Assembly (NCBI GenBank): GCA_963677165.2
Contig: CAXXSX010000002.1
Coordinates: 2,976,001 to 3,040,000, forward strand
Direction of reading: 5' to 3'
Length of the DNA stretch: 64,000 bases
DNA from: JAFGXT01 sp963677165
Lineage (GTDB): Bacteria > Verrucomicrobiota > Lentisphaeria > Victivallales > SZUA-371
Shown one piece after another: positions 51,514-58,364 of the stretch. The position numbers were made by a program, and so were the translations under genes. The first letter of the stretch is position 1. Every line of letters starts with the position of its first letter. The notes beneath the pieces were generated by a model. It worked only from the letters and a program-made list of their open reading frames with translations, did no database searches and was not told the origin of the DNA.

Positions 51514-53718
51514 ATGTATTTGAAAACAAAGCTTAAGATAACATCAATGATATCCGGGGTATTGCTTGCCGGACTGCTTGGTTTTATGATCTTTTCCACA
51601 GTGGTGGAAAAGAAAGAGCTTCAAGTATCCGAAGAAATAGAATTCCTTGATACTGCGGCTGTAGAACTGCATATGCTGGCGATGGAATACCTTCTTTACC
51701 CTTCTCCCAGAATTTTTCGTCAGTGGCAGAAGTATTATAATGATTTCAATCGGACATTGGAGATTTTACGCAGGGGCAAACATATTGATGAATTGATATT
51801 GACACGTATTGCGCATGATGTAAATATCATTCGTATTCTGTATATGGAACTCAAAGAGACGGAAGATGAAGCCGGAGCGGATGTTACTTCTCTGAAAAGA
51901 GCTAAAATTCAATTGCTGGCCACTCAACTCCAGCTAAAAACGCGGTTCCTGACAGAGCAGACTATGGAGCTGGAGTATCTTGATATTGAAGAACATAGTG
52001 AATTTATAGATAAACAGAAAATTATGATTATGGTTTTTTGTGCGTGTATTATCATTATTTTTATGATTGCTCTACACATCAATAATCGTAATATTACCAT
52101 ACCGATTCACGAACTGCAGCGTGCCGTAAACTGTTTTGAGGAAGGGAATTTTTCTCATAAGGTATACGTTGACGATGACGATTTAAAAGAAATTGCCGGA
52201 GCCTTGAATCAGATGGCCGGTAAATTGCATAGTAATCAATTGATGATGGATCAGGTAATTGGCGAGAGGGTTCGACAGTTAAATTGTCTTTATTCTCTTA
52301 CCAGGCTTGTCCAGGATGAATCATTGTCGATTATTCAAGTTTTTGAAAAGGTTCCTGAGTTGGTGGTGGATGCAATGAAACATCCGGAGCTGGCTTGTGC
52401 CCGGTTGGTCTGGTATGATAAAATATTTAAGACGGAAAATTATGTAACCCCGAAAGAAAAAATTGTATCAAGAATTTCGGTTGAGGAACGCAATATTGGT
52501 TTTATCGAGGCGGGATATCCCGATGTTCCGGAAGAGGACGATCAGGTTTTTTCCCGGGAAGATGAAGAGTTGATCAGGACTTTTTGTGACCAGCTTGGTG
52601 AAGCGATTGAGCACCATAATGCGGTTCTGGGGCTCCAGAAAAGTGAAGCGAAGTACCGTATGCTGTTGGAAACGATGCCTCAAAGAGTATTTTACAAAGA
52701 TTCCAGAGGTCGATATATTGCGGTTAATTCCGCTTTTTCCAGGGATTTAGGTAAATTACCAGAAGAGATTATCGGTATGACTGATTATCAGTTGCTTATT
52801 CCTGAGACGGCTGCAGAATATGCCTCGGAAGATCAAAAAGTTACGGAACTTGGCAGGACCGTTGAATTTGAAGATCGTCATTTTTGCGGCGGAAAAAATT
52901 TGTCGACTCAAACCGTGAAAACCCCGGTTGTTGATGACGAAGGTAATATAACCGGCTTGTTGGGGATATACTGGGATATTTCTCAGCGGAAAGACGCAGA
53001 GGACAAGTTGCTTGATACTTTAAAACAGCTGGAAGCTTCCAATGAAGAGTTGAAACAGTTTGCTTATGTTGCCTCTCACGATCTTCAAGAGCCGCTACGT
53101 ATGATTTCAAGTTATATTAAAATGATAGAAAAACGTTATAATAAAACTTTGGATGATGACGCGCTTTCTTATATTACAATGGTTACAGAAGGCGCTGAAC
53201 GGATGAAACGACTTATTGATGCGTTGTTGTCATATTCTCGAATCGGTAATGGCAATGCCGAGTTGTCTGAACAGAACATGAATGAAATCCTGTTGGAGTC
53301 TCTACAGGCTCTGGCGTTGAAGATAGAGGAACTTGATGCTCAAGTCATCCGTGAAAAGCTTCCGGTTGTCTGGTGTGATCCCATTCAAATTTCTCAATTG
53401 TTGCAGAATCTGGTCTGTAATGCTTTAAAGTTCCGCAAAAAGGAAGTGGCGCCAGTCATAAGGGTTTCCTGCGATGAAGAGGATAATGAATGGGTTTTCT
53501 GTATTGAGGACAATGGTATTGGAATAAACCCTGATTATTTTAAAAAAATATTTGTAATATTTCAGCGACTCCACTCTCAGGATGAATATAACGGAACTGG
53601 CATAGGTCTGGCTGTATGTAAGAAAATTGTTGAACGGCACAAAGGTAGAATCTGGGTGGAATCTGCGATGGAAGAAGGAACCCGGTTCTTTTTCACAATT
53701 CCCAAGCACGATAAATAA
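51514..53718 (+). CDS. Membrane sensor histidine kinase with PAS domain
   Basis: The 734-residue kinase has a first membrane helix (SGVLLAGLLGFMIFSTVV), a helical periplasmic domain of about 140 residues, and a second helix near residue 172 (IMIMVFCACIIIIFMIALHI). Then follow HAMP (190-245), a GAF-like segment (about 250-380), PAS (385-500, with VFYKDSRGRYIAVN), HisKA with the phosphorylated H522 in ASHDLQEPL, and the HATPase with NALKF, DNGIG and GTGIGL. The last is of the phytochrome-kinase-like class. No response regulator is adjacent. It starts 8 bases after a binding lipoprotein, which may present the ligand to its helical periplasmic domain, and ends 12 bases from a convergent gene. Confidence 0.92.
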   Translation: MYLKTKLKITSMISGVLLAGLLGFMIFSTVVEKKELQVSEEIEFLDTAAVELHMLAMEYLLYPSPRIFRQWQKYYNDFNRTLEILRRGKHIDELILTRIAHDVNIIRILYMELKETEDEAGADVTSLKRAKIQLLATQLQLKTRFLTEQTMELEYLDIEEHSEFIDKQKIMIMVFCACIIIIFMIALHINNRNITIPIHELQRAVNCFEEGNFSHKVYVDDDDLKEIAGALNQMAGKLHSNQLMMDQVIGERVRQLNCLYSLTRLVQDESLSIIQVFEKVPELVVDAMKHPELACARLVWYDKIFKTENYVTPKEKIVSRISVEERNIGFIEAGYPDVPEEDDQVFSREDEELIRTFCDQLGEAIEHHNAVLGLQKSEAKYRMLLETMPQRVFYKDSRGRYIAVNSAFSRDLGKLPEEIIGMTDYQLLIPETAAEYASEDQKVTELGRTVEFEDRHFCGGKNLSTQTVKTPVVDDEGNITGLLGIYWDISQRKDAEDKLLDTLKQLEASNEELKQFAYVASHDLQEPLRMISSYIKMIEKRYNKTLDDDALSYITMVTEGAERMKRLIDALLSYSRIGNGNAELSEQNMNEILLESLQALALKIEELDAQVIREKLPVVWCDPIQISQLLQNLVCNALKFRKKEVAPVIRVSCDEEDNEWVFCIEDNGIGINPDYFKKIFVIFQRLHSQDEYNGTGIGLAVCKKIVERHKGRIWVESAMEEGTRFFFTIPKHDK

Positions 53719-53730
53719 ACTTTGTTCTGA

Positions 53731-55020
53731 TTAATCACGTTTTCTGGCTCGCAGGAAAATAAGTACAAAAATTACTAGCAAAATGCCCAGCCCGGTTATT
53801 CCCGATGCAATTAGTATGCTTGACTTCGATGGTTTTAGTTTGATTGTTCCATCCATTATAATCGGTTCCGGGATATAAGACATTTGAATATGATCATTGG
53901 TTGTGTGATCCGTCTTAAGAACTTCGGAAGATAATTCTGATATCAGTTTTGACAGATCATAAGCTTTCAGGCCCGTTTCAACTTCTATTGTTGACTTCAG
54001 TTCCGGATCGAATTCTCTGATATTTACGGAATTTATACCTTCAGCTTTTCGAAGTCCATCAATAACCCGGTCAAATGCTATACGGTTGGTGCCGGAAAGT
54101 TCAACTATAATACGGCTGCCGCAGTCAAATTCCGACACCCAGGCGGCAAGAACGCGCATCAGCAGCGCCCGGAAGTTTCTGCCTCTGTTACTTCCGAGTC
54201 GTTTCTGAATTGCGGCTCGTGCCGCCTGAGCGGTGCCGGAAACCCTCATAATATCGGTTTCTTTGCTGGGCAGGGTTACCTGAGCAATAACATTGCCGTT
54301 GGGGTAGGATGCTCCGAGATCGGCTCCAATCGAAAAACGTTTCGTTTTCAGGTTGTATAATTTTGAGATGCCGTTATAGCTGCCGGATATTTCCGCGTCA
54401 ATAATAAAATCGTATTTGCTGCGAATATCAGAGTTCCGATAATCTGCCGAAGAGTTATTGCCTAGTTGTTGATCTCGTCTGGCTCTTTGTTTTTCTGCCG
54501 CATTGAACTGTTCAATTTTTACTGTTTGAAAGCCGCATTGGAGGGCGATCTCGCGGAGTTGTCCGTCGATCAGTTTTTTTGCATTTCCTACTCCGCTGAT
54601 CTTGCCGGAAGCCCTGATTAGCAAACGGGGCGAGCCTTTCATTGCAATTATCTGTCGCATTGACAGATAGTCATTTATTTCCGGAGTTCCTTTGTCTACA
54701 ATAGCTTCTATCTTTACCTGATACAGCCCGGTTTCCTCCAGGCCTGATGATAATATTTTGAACGTTTTTACATAACCGAAGGCACGTGAAAACACCCGGT
54801 CAAAGTCCAGAATGTAATTTGTGCTTTGGGATCTTGAAACAATGTTGACTCCAGCCCCCCGGCGTACGGCCTGGCGTAGCGCATCTGCCAAAGCTTGTTC
54901 TTTGGCGATCTTGCTTTTTCCGGCTGCCCTGCCGGTTACGACGATCTTTTCTGCAGCAGTCGCAAAAAGTCCCGCTGCAGTGAAGATTATGATCAAGAGC
55001 CATTTTATAGCAATATTCAT
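53731..55020 (-). CDS. FlgT-like N-terminal domain protein, envelope-anchored
   Basis: A signal sequence (IKWLLIIIFTAAGLFATAAE) opens the protein. Residues 25-115 resemble the N-terminal domain of flagellar assembly protein T (VVTGRAAGKSKIAKEQALAD, then AVRRGAGVNIVSRSQS). Residues 125-330 look like a repeated alpha-beta (LPP20/TolB-N-like) unit, and a C-terminal helix (ILIASGITGLGILLVIFVLI) followed by RARKRD anchors it in the inner membrane with the basic tail inside. No flagellar genes are seen in the window, so the role may be in some other envelope machine. It follows, 12 bases on, the His-rich lipoprotein gene. Confidence 0.78.
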   Translation of the reverse strand: MNIAIKWLLIIIFTAAGLFATAAEKIVVTGRAAGKSKIAKEQALADALRQAVRRGAGVNIVSRSQSTNYILDFDRVFSRAFGYVKTFKILSSGLEETGLYQVKIEAIVDKGTPEINDYLSMRQIIAMKGSPRLLIRASGKISGVGNAKKLIDGQLREIALQCGFQTVKIEQFNAAEKQRARRDQQLGNNSSADYRNSDIRSKYDFIIDAEISGSYNGISKLYNLKTKRFSIGADLGASYPNGNVIAQVTLPSKETDIMRVSGTAQAARAAIQKRLGSNRGRNFRALLMRVLAAWVSEFDCGSRIIVELSGTNRIAFDRVIDGLRKAEGINSVNIREFDPELKSTIEVETGLKAYDLSKLISELSSEVLKTDHTTNDHIQMSYIPEPIIMDGTIKLKPSKSSILIASGITGLGILLVIFVLIFLRARKRD

Positions 55021-55032
55021 TGTAATACCGGA

Positions 55033-55428
55033 TTAATGAAACTGGTCAGGAGTTTTATGTTGATGATTTGTATCTGATGGTTGAGGCATGCGTGACTCAG
55101 ACCTGTTGTCCGGGCTGTGATCATTATGTCTATCATCATGCTTATCCGGTTTGCGGTCATGTCCATTATCATGCTTATCCGGTTTGCGGTCATGCATTGT
55201 TTGTTTATGATCTTGCCATGGCTTTGGCTTTTTCATCGGTTTGGGAGGAAGCTTGGGCTTAGGATGTGGTTTGAGTGTTGCTCTTGGAGAGGGCTGGGCA
55301 CGTGGTGATCTTGGGGGAGTGTGATATTCGTGTACTGTTTCTTTGTGGTCTGAACGAACAACGAGGCATCCTGGACATATTGTCAGTCCTAAAATAACAG
55401 TTGCTGCTGTAAATATATATTTATTCAT
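55033..55428 (-). CDS. Pro/His/Asp-rich lipoprotein
   Basis: AGGAG lies 6 bases before the ATG. The 131-residue product has a lipoprotein signal ending ICPGC (Cys21). The mature part is low complexity: a Pro/Lys-rich linker (residues 40-70) and a His/Asp/Lys stretch with an 11-residue repeat (HDRKPDKHDNG, then HDRKPDKHDDR) that is encoded by a near-identical 27-nt direct repeat at 55135-55161 and 55168-55194. The His content suggests metal binding, and the Pro-rich part could span the periplasm or cell wall. No family is recognised. The FlgT-like gene starts 12 bases downstream, so they are an operon. Confidence 0.75.
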   Translation of the reverse strand: MNKYIFTAATVILGLTICPGCLVVRSDHKETVHEYHTPPRSPRAQPSPRATLKPHPKPKLPPKPMKKPKPWQDHKQTMHDRKPDKHDNGHDRKPDKHDDRHNDHSPDNRSESRMPQPSDTNHQHKTPDQFH

Positions 55429-55552
55429 CTCATTCTCCTGGGTTTGAAATGTTATTGATATGAAATTATACGCGTAAAGAAAACATATATCACGCCAAAT
55501 ATTAATTTTTTTTATATATTGAGTCTCTGTATACGCTGATACCTTGATACTA

Positions 55553-55581
55553 CAAAAAAAACGGCTGGATGTTCCAGCCGT
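55553..55581 (-). terminator. Terminator after the first cheW
   Basis: Minus-strand stem ACGGCTGG/CCAGCCGT (55581-55574 and 55568-55561), loop of five, then eight T. Confidence 0.95.
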
Positions 55582-55604
55582 CTCACAATAATATTCAATT
55601 TTAC

Positions 55605-56108
55605 TCAGGCATGTTGAGCAGTTGCTTCACTCAATGACTCCAGTTCCTGCTTGCCAAGAAGCTTTTCAACATCCAGGATAATTATTACGCTGTCTTTGGC
55701 GCGACCAAGTCCTTTGACGAATTCACCGGCGGGAGAGGACGATACTGCGTTTGGCAGAGAAACATTTTCTTCCGGAATATCAATAACTTCGTCAACGGCG
55801 TCAACAATCAAGCCAATTCTTGAGTCATTAAAATCAACCACGATAGCACAGGTTCGGTCATCATATTCTTTAGAAGTCATCTGGAATCTGGTACGCATGT
55901 CTATTACTGGAATTACCAGACCACGAAGGTTAATAACTCCTTTTGCAAAGCTTGGCATATTAGGAACTTTAGTAATTTCCTGCATGCCGGTAATTTCTTT
56001 AATATAAAGAATATCAATAGCATATTTCTCGTCGCCGAGATTGAATGTAAGAAATAATTGATTTACGGATTCTTCTTCAATGCTTTCAGCAGAATTAACA
56101 CCGTACAT
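55605..56108 (-). CDS. cheW: Chemotaxis adaptor protein CheW
   Basis: The 167-residue protein is a complete CheW: QLFLTFNLGDEKYAIDILYI, then KEITGMQEITKVPNMPSFAK, GVINLRGLVIPVIDMR and a second half ending VIIILDVEKLLG. CheW links CheA to receptors in chemosensory arrays. GGAGGG lies 7 bases before the ATG. It has its own terminator and is separated from the cheA-cheW operon by copy B of the long repeat, although all are on the minus strand. A second cheW is at 57874-58347. Confidence 0.94.
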   Translation of the reverse strand: MYGVNSAESIEEESVNQLFLTFNLGDEKYAIDILYIKEITGMQEITKVPNMPSFAKGVINLRGLVIPVIDMRTRFQMTSKEYDDRTCAIVVDFNDSRIGLIVDAVDEVIDIPEENVSLPNAVSSSPAGEFVKGLGRAKDSVIIILDVEKLLGKQELESLSEATAQHA

Positions 56109-56314
56109 AGACTATCCCTCCGGTTGATAGTTTTAGCTGCCTTGAAATCATTTGTAATGATTTCATTTATAAACTCCTTCCTGCTCCATCTTATAAAAAA
56201 TATAAGTGTTACTTTCAGTAAACTCAAGTACTTTACAGAAAAATACCTGATGAAATATGCTTTGGTCAAGAAAAAGGTGTTGGTCTTATAATGAGCCATC
56301 TCGAGGCCGTTCAT

Positions 56315-56827
56315 TCATTGCAAAGCCTTTTTTAGTGATTCGGAGATATCATATTTTCCGGCAAGATATTCTTCCTGGCAACGCATATGCTCAAGATAAC
56401 ATCCATGCGGAAGCATCATTTGGCGTAACAAGCAGATCGTTTCAGCGAGTCCGTCGGTCAACTCAAACATAGATTTCAGGTCCAGATTGCGCGCCCGAAA
56501 CGAACGGCTCAGAATCAGTATGGAGCCGTGTTCTTCCATTAAAACCGTATACAATGCCGCCGTTTTTCTTCTGAAATATTTGGCGATACGGCAAAAATTC
56601 TGTACTTCGCCCATATGTCCGATTACCCCGCGAACCGCAATCCATGAATTATTATCGTCCCCGCTCGGCAGATATTGCATTGCCATTTTCACCGCGTCCC
56701 GATTTGTTTCGATCGTAAAAACGCATTTGAATGATCCGGTTTGAGCTGAAACAAAACTTCTTTCCAGCATCAGATGACTGTGATCCATGAAATACTGCGC
56801 GATAAACCGGTGTACACTTTGCTGCAT
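56315..56827 (-). CDS. Small YbjN/secretion-chaperone-like protein, repeat copy B
   Basis: This is the paralogue of the gene at 23953-24504: the first 23 residues are identical and most later ones match, with a one-residue length change in RQMMLPHG. Copy B (170 residues) lacks the extra C-terminal tail of copy A. Many of the differing positions are conservative, suggesting that both are under selection. Predicted fold and caveats are as in copy A. GGGGAA precedes the ATG. The same long leader and promoter lie upstream (to 57567). It sits between two cheW genes with no visible link to chemotaxis. Confidence 0.8.
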   Translation of the reverse strand: MQQSVHRFIAQYFMDHSHLMLERSFVSAQTGSFKCVFTIETNRDAVKMAMQYLPSGDDNNSWIAVRGVIGHMGEVQNFCRIAKYFRRKTAALYTVLMEEHGSILILSRSFRARNLDLKSMFELTDGLAETICLLRQMMLPHGCYLEHMRCQEEYLAGKYDISESLKKALQ

Positions 56828-57250
56828 GACTCGTTCCCCTTATGTTTGGTTTTGTTATATCAATCAGCCAAACGTCAGGTGTGTGGAAGGGAGAGCGCTC
56901 ATTGCCGCGCGGCTAGTCGCCGGTGACATGTGATGTCGTTGATTTGGTCGAAACAAGTTTCACCTCAAATCAACGCCATGAGTGACACCCATAAATCGCT
57001 CCGCGATTTGATAGTAGTTGCTGTCCCAGCGCAAAAAGCACATTCAGCCGATTATAGCGTAGACACGTATCCCCAAAAATAAGCACAAACACCTGAATAC
57101 ATTTATCACAGGTTATTCGTGACTTTTAAGGGTATACTTAATTCCACCTAATATCAGCAAAATTGCTATTCGCGTTAGGGACAACGCAAGCTACTTTTCC
57201 TCATGCTTCCGTAGCGAAGCGGAGTATGAAGCATTACTCGCCAGCGGATG

Positions 57251-57463
57251 CTATCCGCCAAAAAAGGAGCTCTTCCACATCCCAATCAAGGTATTCGCCA
57301 AAACACCCACCCATGAATGTAGAAAGAGCTCCCGCAAAATATTTAATCCGGGAATATAATTCCCTTCCCGAATGTCATATAAAGCGAGAGCAACCCTCAA
57401 CATCGTTCCATGGGAAAAATTTGGCGAATTTTTTGATCGGAAACGTTTGCTGAAAGTTACCAT
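57251..57463 (-). other. Leader open frame in copy B, coding status uncertain
   Basis: A 70-codon frame starting MVTFSKRF and containing LRVALALYDIREGNYIP and LFLHSWVGV. The same peptide is encoded in copy A (around 23379-23562), but there a shift after MVTFSKRF breaks the frame. No ribosome site precedes the ATG, and the DNA forms several hairpins, so conservation may reflect RNA structure and not a protein. Confidence 0.35.
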
Positions 57464-57538
57464 CGATAACTTTATTTCAATTGTAATTTTTGTTTATTTA
57501 AAAACTTATGAATCCTCCGATATTCTGATTCTAAAATC

Positions 57539-57567
57539 AATATAACATAATGAAATAAATATTGCAA
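57539..57567 (-). promoter_or_regulatory. Predicted promoter of repeat copy B
   Basis: On the minus strand TTGCAA (57567-57562), 17-base spacer, TATATT (57544-57539), placed exactly as in copy A. Confidence 0.6.
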
Positions 57568-57873
57568 CCCCAACAACCAGACTGAGCCGGCAATAGCAGC
57601 CTGGAGGTAATCCCTTACTTATTATGTATGTGTTCAACTCATGTAGAAATGTCGCTGGAGGGACGGATGTTTTCATCAAAATCGCCCCTGCTGAGGAGGA
57701 GCAAAGTAGGGCCTGTTTTGATAAAATTGGGCCACCGCGCATCAGCGCGACCATTATTCTTACTGCCCGAAGAGTGAGATAATTATTTTGTCGGATGGTA
57801 TTCGTAAAAAGTCCGGCCTGAAGTTTTTCAGGTGCGTAATATAAGGGACTGCTTCAGGCCGGAAGGAAGGGGC
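57568..57873. other. Gene-free interval
   Basis: No supported gene; it holds the terminator of the chemotaxis operon (57813-57862). A short open frame at 57506-57754 overlaps the copy B promoter and has no ribosome site. Confidence 0.5.
57813..57862 (-). terminator. Terminator of the sensor-cheA-cheW operon
   Basis: CCGGCCTGAAG (57813-57823) and CTTCAGGCCGG (57852-57862) form a perfect 11-bp stem with a 28-base loop; on the minus strand it is followed by ACTTTTTACG. Confidence 0.75.
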
Positions 57874-58347
57874 TTATTGGGCTGACACTGATTCCGGCAG
57901 AAAACGTGTTGGATCGAGAATTGAAATCAATTGCTCATCGGTTTTGCAGATTGCATAGGTAAAACGATTACAGGACGGATTTTGCTCATTTTCCTGTTGT
58001 TCGTGCCATTCTTCAATCATTTCCGGATGGACATTTATGATTTCTTCGGCATGGTCCACTAGAACCCCGAATGTTGGACCAAGCTCTTCTTTGAATAGAA
58101 TCAGGTCACGCCGGTTTTTCTGTGGATTATCGCAGCCTATCATTTTACGCAGATCAAGAACAAGGTTGATTTCGCCGCGCAGATTAATATAGCCTTCCAC
58201 ATAGTCCGCGGCATGAAATACCGGCGTTATGCCGGTAACTTCCGTGTCGTCTTTTACTTCTTTTATGTCCGAGGCCTTGACCGCAAATAAATGATCTCCT
58301 GCGGTAAAGGTATATAAGTTAACGATTTCATCTGTTCTATCAGTCAT
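57874..58347 (-). CDS. cheW: Chemotaxis adaptor protein CheW (second copy)
   Basis: The start at 58347 follows GGAG by 10 bases and avoids overlap with cheA. The 157-residue protein is a CheW variant: NLYTFTAGDHLFAVKASDIK, then YVEGYINLRGEINLVLDLRK and FGVLVDHAEEIINVHPE. It ends in a Glu/Gln/Asn-rich stretch before the last strand, unlike the first CheW. It lies 17 bases after cheA, as the last gene of the operon. Having two CheW of different sequence suggests two interaction surfaces or two receptor types. Confidence 0.92.
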   Translation of the reverse strand: MTDRTDEIVNLYTFTAGDHLFAVKASDIKEVKDDTEVTGITPVFHAADYVEGYINLRGEINLVLDLRKMIGCDNPQKNRRDLILFKEELGPTFGVLVDHAEEIINVHPEMIEEWHEQQENEQNPSCNRFTYAICKTDEQLISILDPTRFLPESVSAQ

Positions 58348-58364
58348 TTTCAGATTCTCCGTTT

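Larger units (their letters stand above)
56319..57567 (-). repeat. Long repeat, copy B (inverted relative to copy A)
   Basis: This is the inverted counterpart of 23240-24457, including promoter, leader hairpins and gene. It differs by lacking the 13-bp hairpin insertion, by carrying the REP-like segment 56895-57009 (hairpin arms 56937-56946 and 56966-56975, palindrome 56992-57009) just upstream of the gene, and by an intact 70-codon frame in the leader (57251-57463). The two copies are about 32 kb apart. Confidence 0.88.

Noticed and set aside
57506..57754. 82-codon open frame on the minus strand
   Set aside because: It runs into the copy B promoter, lacks a ribosome site, and shows no protein-like pattern.
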